Positions 40,201 through 52,500 of a stretch of DNA of 64,000 bases are shown in pieces. Each line of letters begins with the position of its first letter. The stretch's first letter is position 1. The stretch comes from Myrica gale. Lineage: Eukaryota; Streptophyta; Magnoliopsida; Fagales; Myricaceae. The notes beneath the pieces are model-generated. The model ran no database searches. It saw only the letters and a program-made list of their open reading frames with translations, and had not been told where the DNA came from. The stretch spans positions 11,969,501-12,033,500 of the forward strand of contig OZ005600.1 of NCBI GenBank assembly GCA_963930655.1, given 5' to 3'. The position numbers were made by a program, and so were the translations under genes.

Positions 40201-43200
40201 TAAATTTGAGAACTCAATGCAAATTGTGCAGGATATTCCTGAAGAAATCCACACAGAACTTCCAACTATATCAATTTAGGGCTTGTCTGTAGAAAGCCTC
40301 TCGTATGGAAAAACACCCTCTTGGTTTCAGTATGACATGCACTTCTTTTTATTCGAACTTTCATAGCCTTCTATATCAAGTAAAATGCCTAGGAAGCATG
40401 GTTTGATATGAAGAGTGTTTCTCCTATTGTACCTTGCATATTGGTCGTTGTGGATCTCTCAGGTTGACAAGCAAATTGTCACATTTCAAATCAAAATGGA
40501 CAATATTTTTTGAATGTAAGTATTCCATGCCAAAAGCTGCATCCATTGCAATTATAAGCTTTTTACGACGATCAAGTGATCTGCACATAGAATCCAAAGA
40601 TTTGGAAAGGTATAAATAGCTGTAGGAAGCATATATACAGAAAAGGATTGGCGACAAAATTACCTATCCTTCTTAAGTAGGACATGTCTCAGTGACCCAT
40701 TCACCATATACTCGGTTACAGTTGCCAAAGTTCCCCCAGTTCCATCTGGTACGACACCATAAAATGCAACAACATTTGGATGGTGAAGATTTGAGAGAAT
40801 CTGAGCCTCTCTCCAGAAGTCTCTGATCTAGTAAAACAAATATAACCAATTAGCTTCACAAACAGGTCAGTTGACAATTAAAAAGTTATTCAAATAGGTA
40901 AAATAAAGTGACATGTTAATGAATAGGACTTTTTTTTTTTGATAAGTAAGACAATTTTATTAGAATAAGCGGTAACAGTACAAGGATCTATACCGAAAGC
41001 ACATAATACATACACGCAAAAAAGCTAAGGAAATCATCAAAGTCGACAAAAATGCCCCCTAAAACCGCATTGACCCAACAAAACAAGGAAAATAACATAA
41101 ACCCTTGCAACTTCACAATAGACAAAGCAACATCCTCAAAGCATCTATTGTTCCGCTCCCGCCAAAGACTCCACCAAACACACGAGGGAATCATTCTCCA
41201 AATGGCCTTGGCAATGGGAGGACTTTTTTAACTAAAGAATTTACTGCATAAGACAATTGAATGCATACGAAAGACAATACTTTTGAGCCAAATAACAGTC
41301 TTTCTATGTATACAACTACACACCAGTACAGGAGCTCTGACATAAATGATTAGTAAGCTTTCTCCAAATTTAATCTCACTTTGCAAAAAATGGCACCTTT
41401 TAACCTTGTGCACTTGATCAGTTCGGAAGAACATTGAGAAAGAAAATATGTAGAATACTCACCAACCGTTCTTGCTCCGATGATCTCCCTGAAAAGCAAC
41501 TCTTTTTTATTCTCTTTATGGCAACATCTGTTCCCCTCCATTTTCCATGATATACAGTCCCATATGTACCAGATCCTAATTCTCGTAGTTCTTCAAGATC
41601 ATCATTCTTTATAATCTGTGTAGGAACAAGACCAGAAATATTCAGTTTCAATTAGAGATTAGACAATAGGAAATTAAATCAATAAATGCCTAAAACAACA
41701 GAAGACTGTTATCCAGGAGGGGGAACAAAAAAATAAACAAACCAAGGAAAAAAATAGTCTTTAGAAGCTTTTTCTGTTATGATTTACTACCAATTAGAAA
41801 TTCACTATGCACATAACCCATGTTCATTAATCAACGCAGCTTCACAAAGAAATAAATTAAGCTGTTTTGGAGCTTGACTGAGACTTTATTCCCTTGCTGA
41901 GCTCTATATTTCTATTCCAAGTTGATCAGTAGCTCATTTAAAGCCAGCAAAAGGTGTCTTTATACTTCAAATCTTTAAGACCCATCAACTTCTACAATTA
42001 GAGTCTGTAAGCTTATATACCAACTTCTTCCTTTTCCTTGGTAATAAGACAAATTGCTAAGAACTTGGAAGAGTAGAGCATCCCTATTTTCATGACAAAG
42101 TATAGCTAGTCTTACCTTCTATGAGTTTCAAAAGATCCTACTGCTTGAAGAAACCAGATATTTTGCACAAATGGCAAACACTGAAACAAATACGATTCTC
42201 CAACTAAAACAAAAAGATCTTCAAGTCTCTCAGAGACACATTATATCCCCCACTGCCTCCACAAGATGTAAGAGACAGCCATTTTAGACTTTAGTTAGCA
42301 CAAAACATGACAAAGCATGGTTTTCCAATCAAAATATGATACAAGAACACACATGTTACACCAGATATGAAAAGACAGGAGCATAAAACCTGCAAGCCAT
42401 ATATGCTGGCTTCCATTTCAGCTATCATTGCATCACTGATGGATTGAGCCTTGTCTTCATCATCAGACAAATCATCCTATAAACAAAAGCAGGATGAAAC
42501 ACAAACTTCCTATCATGTATGCGACTTACATAACCAATTACTCCAATCAAGTTTCAAGCAATCTTGCCTCAGACTCAAACTCGGGATTGATGCTGCCCTC
42601 TCCATCTGTTGCTGTTGGAGATACGATATTGAAAATATTTCTGCTGATTTCATCTGGTATGAGTGGGACAGCAGTGGCTGAAGACTGGAAGCAAGGATGA
42701 ATAGTCTCGTTCACATCTTCCACTATAAGTAGCTCCACATAATTTTTATGATGACTTCTACTGGGAGATTGTGTTCTCGCCAATGAGCTAGCCTCAACAT
42801 TTGATTTCTCGCTAACAGGTCCTCCAAAGCCCAAATTCTCGATCTCCTTATCTGGATAATTAACAAAGTCAGCATCTAAGAGAGAGAACTCTCTCCTGAC
42901 CGAAGTATTTTCTGTTGGATTTTGAATCACTGTATGGTTGCTCGTCTTCATGTTTGAGCACAAATCAGAATCGTCATGATAGGCAGATGGACACAAATCC
43001 GCAGACCTCTTTAGCATAGGCTCTCCCTCTCGAGGACCCTTCTCTCTTTGACTTGCAACAGGTTGTAGCAGTGGAGGTTCAAGGGAAGATAGGACACAAA
43101 TAAGATCTGCGAAGGAATTTTCATCACAAGACAGCTGTCTGGCACTTGGATATAGGCCTGCAACTTCAGAATTAGCTGTCTCAGGAATTTTTTTTCCTTG

Positions 43201-45543
43201 TTCACCACCCACTGTAATAGTCAAAACAAAATCCTCTTCATCACCATCAGTTCTTTGGCTCATAACAAGGAGACCAGGTGGGCTTTTATCCAGTTGGTAA
43301 TCTTGAGGGCACTCCATCAGACTATCTACAAAAGGCTGAAATTCAATGGCTGTGGATGCAGGAAGCACATGGCCTGAGACTTGTAACTCTTGCGTAGAAG
43401 AATCAACACCAAAAGGAAATAGGTTGGAATTTATATTAGGCAATATTTTCTTACATTCCAATCCAGTAGCAGGAGATCTCTCCTCACAAAGCTTTCCATC
43501 TTGACACAGAAGAGGATGTTTTTCATTGAACCTTGCCATGTTTTCCAAAGCGGAATAATTTTCTTTCAGGTGTTTTGTTGTTATGAAACCAGAATTACCT
43601 AAATCTTCTTCAGCTGTTTGGTATTTGTCATCAATGCCACCAGTGCCCATATAAATAGTTTCATTCCTGCCTGATATTCCTGAACATATGGAGGAATTCA
43701 GCAAATCCAGCCTAGTTTGAGATCCAGTTGAGTCAACATCCACCAACTTATATTGCACACGAGGACAGACAAGATCAACATTCTGATCTAGTTTCAGTGA
43801 TTTTTCTTGTGTGGCACTTGAGTTCAGCAGTGGAGATAATTGAGCCTTCGGAAAGTTAAAGGGGGACAATGGGCTCATTCCTTCTTGCGAACAGTGAGCA
43901 GAGCTACCTCCATTCTCATGCAACTTTGAATCAGAAAATGCATGTGGCATCCCCCGATTAGAAACAATTGAATCACTAGAACCTGAAAACAGACCCAATG
44001 GATCTTCTGGGCAAGAGATGGGCCTTTCAGAATGGAATGTCCTTTCCTTGTGCATTGATCTCTCGCAGGAGATTCTATCCGTGTCATTGACATTTTGATC
44101 AACAACCGAAATCACAAATTCTTTGACGGGGCTGTGCTTGTGAAAATATCCTCCACTAGGTTGGTCTGGCTGGCTGACATCGACTTGCCTATAAGGGTGA
44201 AGATGATTCAATAAAGGTACCATGCCTTGTAAAGGGTGTTTACAATCAGCACTGTTGGTGTTAGAGTTCTCAGGTGGTAGCTGGGCAGTGAAAAAGGAAA
44301 TGCTGCTCTCATTGCTGTCGTGGCATGAGTGATCACCATTCAATTGCAAATTAGCACTCCTCAAATCTCCCCCCTGAAGCGGGACTGGGGAAATAGGAGG
44401 AGAGAGATCAGGAGACCTGCTCTTATACTGCAATTGGTTGAAAAAGTGAGCAGGATGCAAAGCATTATAACCACCCTTTATCTCCAACTGAACCGGCACA
44501 TTGGGAGAATTTCTGCGAAAACTGGGATTGCAATCCAAATTAGGTCCCAGTTGACATGCTTTACTTACCAAACTCTGCCCACCAGTGTTCTTCCCAGGAA
44601 TGGGATCTTGGACCCCATTCACAGCAACAACATATCGGTAATCAGGACTCCCTTGTTGAATAATATTTCCCTCATATGAAGGTGTTTTCTCAGATTCACC
44701 CAAAGGTATCAAAAAAATACGAAGTCTTGGAGAACCCTCATGCCTTTCAAGCCCATTATATTCCTCTATCATATTTTGGAGATCCTCATCAGAAGACACG
44801 GATATCAAGGCATCGAGATCCTCACCAGGCAGCTGATACTTGATCGTGTGAAGTTGGTTACAGATGCCTAAAGTTTTCTTTACAAGCTCTTCCCGTGTTA
44901 TATTCTTTTGGATTGAAATAATGTGAGTCTGACCACCAACATATCTGAGTTTACCATCGCTGGGCCTGTGCAAAATTTTTCCACCGAAACTACAGAGAAG
45001 CTTAATTTTTCCAGATAAACCATCCGACACTCCTGACCCAGAATAGTTGTTGGAATGAGGAGAGTCAGATTTATAAATGGGAGGAGCCATTGGACCCAAA
45101 CCAGTCCCATCACCCTTCAATTCAGCAAAAGCCTTCCTTGATGCATGTCCAGCATCATCATTTTCCGAGTGGCATTTGATTGATTTATCATTACAAGCCC
45201 CATTTTCAAGCTCCTTCACCGACCCTCTAGCGGAAGCATACTCAGACATATCAGAAGCACACTCGGAATCCATTCTCCTCAACCCAAGAATACCAGTGAG
45301 ACCCTCATACACTATATGGCCATTCTGATCATAATTGAAGACAATTTTCTTTTCACGTGTCTGAGCCTTATCAGGTATAGGAACTTTTCTAGCAGCAATG
45401 CGATCCTGAAGAAACTCCATTGAAAACTCTTCACCTGTTTGAATTGAGAAATTGTTCTTGACATTGTTCGCTACATCCGGAATGACCAAGATTGGTTGTT
45501 GCTGGATCCATTGACCAGATGGGCCAGGCGCCTCTCCAGCCAT
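37275..45543 (-). CDS. Raf-like MAPKKK with N-terminal PB1 domain (B4-type)
   Basis: There are eight coding exons on the minus strand: 45543-42568, 42476-42390, 41615-41463, 40827-40664, 40580-40433, 40153-40031, 39913-39826 and 37489-37275. They join in phase to 1317 residues. The ATG at 45543 gives [11 protein letters not shown] short conserved N-terminal motif ([16 protein letters not shown]) precedes a PB1 domain at about 179-280 ([37 protein letters not shown]). A long low-complexity middle leads to the kinase domain: glycine loop [14 protein letters not shown] (from 1034), Lys1055 in [16 protein letters not shown] with Asp1157, DFG at 1179-1181 and APE at 1203-1205. Plant PB1-Raf kinases of group B4 phosphorylate SnRK2 kinases in osmotic stress; membership is inferred from architecture. 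Intron 1 uses a GC donor. The last intron (2.3 kb) holds a MITE, and intron 3 holds a LINE end. Confidence 0.93.
37911..38088. mobile_element. AT-rich MITE, family M copy 5 (in the last kinase intron)
   Basis: It starts tgcgtttgatacacaaaatttt and ends aaaattttaacactcaaaca. Internal words are tttcactataataaatata and cctctcttcactttttcatt. Confidence 0.65.
40936..41218 (-). mobile_element. 5'-truncated LINE end in a kinase intron
   Basis: The element starts at a T run (poly(A) of a minus-strand element), and the minus strand reads [21 protein letters not shown] followed by CWVNAVLGG, the end of the zf-RVT region of plant L1 elements. An 11-bp direct repeat, aggactttttt, flanks it (40925-40935 and 41219-41229). 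Only the last 280 bp of the LINE was inserted. It lies in the same orientation as the kinase gene. Confidence 0.85.
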
Positions 45544-46744
45544 TGCATCAAGCACCTTCTCAGATTGACTTAGCTGCCTAGTGATGGTATTTCAGAAACT
45601 TGAGATGTTAATTCCCTCTCCAACCCAAATGTAAAAATAGACTGTCCGATTGTCCCCCATATCAGCTTCTCCTCAAAAATTCAGCTCTGACCATTTGCTT
45701 AGCCTTAATCATCAAATCCTCCACTTCAATTTTTAATAAGAACTCAATTGTGGCAAAAAGAATGTTGAATCAAAGAGGCTCAATGCTGTTACTGAAATAA
45801 TTCCTCTGGAAAATTTCCTCTATTCTCGGTCAAAGCAAAATAGTGTATGTGTCAGCAACCCGACCACACAATCCCAATCCCAAGCAAATCCAACAACCTC
45901 ATACACAAACAAATACTAATATTTACAACACTATCTGTCCCGCTTCTTGACCATAACGATGAAAGAAATTTTGGATCATCCACACAACAACAAGGAAAAG
46001 GCCGTATCCAACCAATCACAAGTGCTTAGTTTCAATCAAATCAAAGCCAAATCACAACGGGTGTAGCACCAAAGATCCAGAACGGATAATTCCTGAGACA
46101 CAAATAATTTGAACGTAACGTACTATTTCGCCTGATCTTCCATCGTACGTAAGGAGCTAAATATTTGCGATGAATCAAAGACAACTGGCAAATGGAGTTG
46201 TTTCGAAATTCAGAAAGGATTCAAGTAAATACAGAATTGAGGATGAAAACCGTACGTCAAAAATAAAGTACCTGATATTTGGCGTGCTCTGCATCTCTCT
46301 GTTTCTAACTCTGTTTTTGGAGCTCTAAAAGCTTGCATTGCAGCTGGGCCAAAACTATTTTTTAGTTGATTATACCGGTGCAGGATCGGATGGGTAATCG
46401 GGAATGTAAAGGATTAGATGGTGAGGAAAGCTAGGGAAAGGGAAAGAAAGAAAGGCGTGGCTTACGGCAGCCGGGTGGGTTCTATACAAACTTGTATCCC
46501 GAGCGTCGGAGAGCGACATTGCCGAGAATTAAGCGGCATCAGCACACGAGGAGCGGAGAAAAGAATGCCTTCTTAACTGTATTGCTATCAAATTTTATCG
46601 CCCTCTCCCTCTCTCTCCTACGTGGGCTACCTATTTCTAGTTTCAAAAAATAACGATTTCACCTGAAATAATTCCACATTATCTATAATATTTATTCATT
46701 TATTGCTTCTTGTATCTGGTCCATGTGGCAAACAGACTGTGTTT
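45544..46744 (-). promoter_or_regulatory. 5' leader and promoter of the Raf-like kinase gene, probable leader intron
   Basis: On the minus strand AATATCAG|gtactt at 46272/46271 is a good donor. A possible acceptor (cactag) precedes 45578, a few codons before the ATG, which suggests a roughly 690-bp intron in the 5' UTR. This is an inference from splice signals only. GA-rich sequence near 46600-46620 (plus strand ccctctccctctctctcc) could be core promoter. Confidence 0.35.
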
Positions 46745-47140
46745 GAGTTAAGGGGATCTTGTTTTATAAAAAAATTATAAGATTTTTAAGATTTTTGATA
46801 TAATTGTGAATATTTAGTAGATTTATTTATTTTTATAAGCTTTTATGTAACAATCGGTCAAAAGTTGTAAAGATATTTAATTTTTATTGAAGTTTGTAAA
46901 AAATGTAGATAGATGATTTGATGTAATTTTTTAATAAAAATTTATTAGAGTTCCGTGAAAAAATATGGAGAAATAAGATTTATTTGAATTTTTTTTGAAA
47001 AAGTATTAGAGTTTGTGTAATTTTTTTTATAGAATTTGTATTAAATGTATTGATTTTTGTGTGTGATTTTTTGATATTTTGGATGTCAGTTTTCTGAATT
47101 TGTTGAATTCGTTGTATCCTAGAATAGTTTTGCAAAACTA
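46745..47140. repeat. AT-rich dispersed repeat, copy 3 (reverse orientation)
   Basis: It resembles the complement of 7100-7470 and 18290-18715 (tgatttgatgtaattttttaat, gagtttgtgtaatttttt). Noncoding. Confidence 0.45.
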
Positions 47141-47157
47141 TAACATGCCCTTAAAAT

Positions 47158-47348
47158 TAAATTTTTTGAGTTTGTTGAAAAGATGAAGATATTTTATGGG
47201 ATTTGGTGAAAAAGTAAAAAAAGAAAATATTTGAATAAATATTATAATAAAAATAATAATTTAATGGAAGATATTATTTTGTAGTTTTTTTAATTAGACC
47301 CAAAATTTTGAGTCCCAAATTCCCAAAATTTTAACATCAAACATAGCA
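47158..47348. mobile_element. AT-rich MITE, family M copy 6
   Basis: The words gggatttggtgaaaaagtaa, taaatattataataaaaat, attattttgtag and the end cccaaaattttaacatcaaaca match the family. Confidence 0.6.
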
Positions 47349-48210
47349 GGATTCACTGAATATATGACTCCCACTGCGTTTTTGGGGCGCAAATATAATT
47401 CAGCTTGCTCATTTCTTATCTTAATTTATGCGTGAGGCTATTTTTTTTCTTCTCGAAAATAGAAATTTTTTGGAGGAAATAATTATTTAGAAAATAATGG
47501 ACAGTTTTCCATAATATTGATTAGTGTCTTCTTCTTCTTTTCAAAGCTAATAACATTGTAAATAATGATTAAACGCATTCCTAAGAGCACGTTACAATCA
47601 TGGCATCACATTCTATTTGCTAAATTATTGTTTTTAATAAAGAATATGCAAAATCAGGACAAGATGTTTAATAAAATTAAACAAATATTAATATAAAAAG
47701 TATTATTGTATAGAAATATACTAACTTTGTCCGAAAAGGGGTTTTCATATGAAAAAAGGCCTTTTCGGTTTTTTTTTTTTAAAAAAACAAGGATGGTGGC
47801 TTTTGAATATGGATAAAGACAATGCCCTCAGGTAAAGTCACGAGCACTTGCGGAAGTAATACGTTATAAATTTATTTATAATTTACCTAAAAAAAAACAA
47901 ACTAAAAAGTGATCTAAAGGGTGCAGTTCTTTACGAGAAAGAAAAAAAAAAGTAGTACTCGAATGTAAGAGATAAATGTAAAATTAGTTCATGTGATATA
48001 CGTCAAAATCGAATTAGTCCTCGTGATAAGAAAAATATAAAATTAGTCCATCTAATTTTAGAAATAGATAAAATTAGTTCCTAATGAGAAGACCAACGAT
48101 ACCTTTAAAGTGGGTATAAGGAACACGTTGGCCCGTTTGAATTTTTTTTATTATTTTCCGAGCATATTTAAGAATCAAGAGGTTTCCCTCTTAGCACCAA
48201 TCTTTCTTAA
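47349..48210. other. Intergenic DNA with a partial foldback MITE
   Basis: AT-rich. At about 47970-48090 one half of the element seen at 10063-10310 recurs (caaaatcgaattagtcctcg). No gene was recognised. Confidence 0.45.
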
Positions 48211-48416
48211 GGTGGTGTTTGTTTGTGGAAATTTTGGGGTTTTGAAAATTTTGGGTATTGAGGTTTGTGAAAAGTATAAATATTTTATAGAAAAGTGAGG
48301 AGATAAAAGATTTAATTGAATAGTATAATATTATTTTATAATTTAATAAGGAGAGATTATTTTATGATTATTTAAAAATTTTGATGGGTGAAAATTTCAT
48401 CCAACAAACGCCACCT
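48211..48416. mobile_element. AT-rich MITE, family M copy 7 (clear terminal inverted repeats)
   Basis: It starts aggtggtgtttgtttg and ends caacaaacgccacctt, the complement of aaggtggcgtttgttg, so the termini are inverted repeats of about 15 bp. Internal family words are gggtattgaggtttgtgaaa and gaaaagtgaggaga. The GGTGGTGTTTG end resembles PIF/Harbinger (Tourist) MITEs; the target duplication is not clear. Confidence 0.65.
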
Positions 48417-49534
48417 TGAATCGCATTGACACCTCGAGATTTGGCCCCACTCACTGGAGCGCCATAACTGACAGATCATTGCCACTCCGATTCCTGCACA
48501 TCCCGGTCGGCCCGCCCACACGCTTGACGCTGATACGTGAGGAGCAATGCTATTGGTCGGTTGGCTCAAATGCGGTACTAATTCGTTTTATTACTTATCG
48601 TAGCAAGAACTCTATGCATTCGATGTGGAGTAATTAACATCGTCGGTGACTCAAAGTTCGCCAGTCTGTCTAAAAATTGATCATTTGCAAATTATTTAAG
48701 CTTCTTATGAACCGTATAATTGAGAAAAGCATTAATAGCAATCTCCTAATCTAGAGGGTTGGTAGGAGAAAAATTAACAGCTTAATCCTCGTACAGCAGC
48801 AAGGTTCCAAAAAATAATTGCATTTTATCATAGTTAACTATCATTACATTGATAATATGTACTCCAAACTACTTTGTTAACAAGTAATCTCCTCAGAAGT
48901 ATCATTTTTTTTATTGGGAAACGTTACTTTTAACCAATAAACTTACATTAAAATGTCAGAAAAGATCTAAACTATCAAAGTTGTCACATTTAGCCTCAAA
49001 GCTATCAAAATTCATCAAAGTTAGCTCTGTTGAAATATAAAGAAAATATACTATGTGGCACAAAATTGACCGTTAGATCCTACGAGAAGCCGGACCTCTT
49101 CTCCTTTGGAACAAGCACAAAGTACATGTGAAGACTCACTTAGGAGATGACTTAGAATTTTTTTTTAAAAAAATCTTGGTCAAACATAGGTCTATCTCTT
49201 TTGATTTGAGTTTGGCAGTAGTCCTACTCCGATCTTAGGTGGTCGAACCACCTCCTTTTATTAAAACAACCAATCCAGATTCACATGAACCAGACCACCA
49301 TTGCTGTCTTGTCTTAGATTATCGCTACTTAGGCCCTTACTAAGAATTGCAGTCTGATTCCAGTTTTCCCTAATCCAAAAAGGTGCTATGTCTAGGCCTG
49401 TACCACATTATAGTAAGCATGTGCTCAGTGGTACACTGATAGAAGTGTAATCTATTTCATATTTCTAACCGCTATTGAGAAGTGTACTCTTACAGTATAA
49501 TAGAGCAATCAATCCTAGCAAGGTTCTATACAAT
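48417..49534. other. Intergenic DNA downstream of the aldo/keto reductase gene
   Basis: No gene was recognised. Part of 48910-49080 resembles one arm of foldback repeats (cttttaaccaataaacttac, tagcctcaaagctatcaaa) without a visible partner. Confidence 0.4.
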
Positions 49535-52500
49535 TTACAATCTCTCAACAGGGAAACCAATTACAGGTCTAATCTCCGAGGCCATCGAGCGTAGCTCATT
49601 TATTTCATCATCGGTGAGCCTCCAGCCGAGCGCACCTGAAAATTCCTCAGCTTGTTCTGCATTTTTGGCTCCTGGTATAGGCACAACATTTTCCTGGGCT
49701 GTTAGCCAATTGAGTGCCACCTACAGAGAGGCACTGATTATTAGTAAACCTCAGTGAAAAGAATCAGTCACATAGACCATACTAATGAGATGGCATGATA
49801 ATCATTATTTAAAGACAAGAACTAACCTGTGTGGGAGATTTGCTGTAGCCCTCTCCTATTTCCCTGATTCTGTTCACCAAAGGTTGGAGCTGCATAACAC
49901 CGATGGATGTCAGCAATGCAATTGAACTAATGGATTCTCATAATGTTCAACAAGTCTTACTAATGGCCTGAGATTTGCTTAGGACCTTTTGTTCTCTATT
50001 TAAGGTTTGTGAGAACCTTAAATTATTTAGATTGAGATTATAAAGTTTATTGGCGGCTGCCTTTTGCACTCAAATGTGTTTTCCCCTCTCCTTGGCTTTA
50101 TTCTTCTTTTCTTCTCTATTATTTCTTGATTTCTCTATCTCATTCATATTTCTCCACTATATTCCGCATCACTTACCCTTCTTAAAAAATCAGGAGTGTA
50201 AATCTGGCTTCGAGGGCCAGCTGGTGGATTGTCTGCTGTATACTTTCCTGTAAGAACACCTGCGTATGTTCAAAAGATTAAATATCACCTTACTTCTCAA
50301 CTTAACACAGTTTAAACATATGCGTCACTCGGCTGATTCAATCTGTAAGACTAGGAACACACTAAATGATCAATCGCTTCCACATGATATGATATTGGGA
50401 CCTAAAAAGCATCCAAATTAAAGTAATAAGGGCAAATGCCATATACTATAGCAAGCAAACAAATTGTCTTCCCTGATTCAGATTTGATTAAATTATTAAA
50501 CGACTTAATTTTGGAGTTGTGATTGCAACTGTTTCACCAGTGGACTGGATGTCTCTAAAATCATGACGGTTCAACTTTGAAAGAATGACTGACTGTATCC
50601 CAAAAACAGGATGGCAATTATCATCTATTACTCCCATTGACCTACACTTAGCCGTGCAAGGAATCTCTGTTACTTTACCTAATTTAAAAGCAGCTATACC
50701 CAAAACCCAAAAATTTGTTCATAAGAGAGAATAAGCGAACAACTAAAACATGCGTTTTAAACATATCTTGCAAAATGGTTGATGCATATGTTATTGTGTG
50801 TGGGATATTGTAAAATGTTTGTAAAACTATTGGATTCATCAAACTGAATTCAATCCTTTTTTAATTAGCTTAGGATTCTATCATTGGGTTAACTATCAGA
50901 TTGATTAATTCGATATGGATTGCATAAATTGGATTAGATTCCGAAGGTAGTCAGACTCTGAATGTAACTCTCATCAGCCCTAGCAAACTACATATGCATG
51001 TGGATTCACATGCATACACTTACATAGAGGCATTTGTTTGTATTTGTTTTTCTTTTCCTTCATAAAAACCTGTTACATTTACTGGAGTACTCGTCGATCA
51101 GAAGAAATATTAAAACAACAGCAACAATAGTAAGCACAAACAAAAGAATTTAGAATGCTGAGGAAAAAAAAAGCCTAACGTTGAATTCTCGGAAGGGTAA
51201 GCCTATTCCTTCCAACCTCAGAGTGCAGTTTTTGTTTTTGAAGTTCTGGTCTAAGTGCTCAAGTGTTTTTATTGTTGGCCCTGATGATTTGGAGTCATAC
51301 TAGAATGCTTAAGTTTGGCTGAGATGATTGTACAATGATTCTCCTGGTACATCTTATTTCTAGTTGGGGCTCTTAAGCTTCAGATTCCAGAGGCAATGAC
51401 TAATAGGTTAATGTAGCACATGAGTAAACATAGGAGCAAACTCAAGTGCATCAAATTTACCTTGAGCTATAGGTGAATATGCAATCAGAGAGATCCCGAG
51501 TTCATCGCACGTAGCTTTTACACCATTCTCTTCCGGTGCCCTGTAGATCAGGCTGTAATTGACTTGGTTTGAAGCCAGGGGAATACCTCTCTTTTTAAGC
51601 TTCTCATATGCATCACGAAGTCGCTTCTCTGAAATAAGAAACAATTCTCATAATCAATGTCCTATAATTATGTGAGAAGCATTTCCAAGCCATTTAATGG
51701 CTTGCTTATCAATTTTTGGTGTATAGTTTCAATTTAGAGAAAGGAAGGAAAACAAGTAAAGAACGAAAACAGTGGCTCAACGGAAGAAAATGTATGCATG
51801 GTTTTATCTCCACAACTACAATAATGAATAAGAAGCTGAATGTTGGACATATACCATTGTAGTTTGAAACACCAACAGCCTTCACTAGGCCTTGCTCAAC
51901 AGCATCTCCAAGACCATCAATATAACCTGAAAAATGATTTTTGAATGAACTAAGCCTCTTCAGAATCTGTGACTTCAACAAATATCCGGTTGTATTAGCT
52001 AAGAGAATTCAATTGTTCGAAGAGATTGTGGTAACACATGAACAACCTTCATTTCCCCATACTCCGGGCCTGACATAAGCAAGGAACACTTGGTTAGCTA
52101 ATGCTGTCTTAGTCGAACACTAAAGTTACTTTTAAAGGAAAATTGCTGGGAAATCACAGAGAAGGCTCAAGAAGCACAAACCAATGGAGTTGATACAGGT
52201 CTACTGAAGAAATTCCAAGGCGACAGAGGGAATCCTTAAGAGCATTGAGGACACTTTGATGGCCCAGTCTCCATGGCAAAGCTGCAAACTTGGTTGCAAC
52301 AGCAACATCCACTTTTGGATCTTTTTCTTTCCTTTCCTTGATAAATCTGCAAGATAGTGGAAGAGGTTTAGCAGGCTAATTCAACTAATGTGTATGGTAT
52401 GAAATTTGAAATCTAAACCACATCAAATTGACTGAATGTACCTTCCTAGTAGAGTTTCTGAATTTATGGCACCAAAAGATAGCTAGAAGAACAGGAAATG

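Noticed and set aside
45544-45555. Four extra N-terminal codons of the kinase from a GTG at 45555
   Set aside because: GTG is not a normal plant start; the ATG at 45543 is in frame and adequate.
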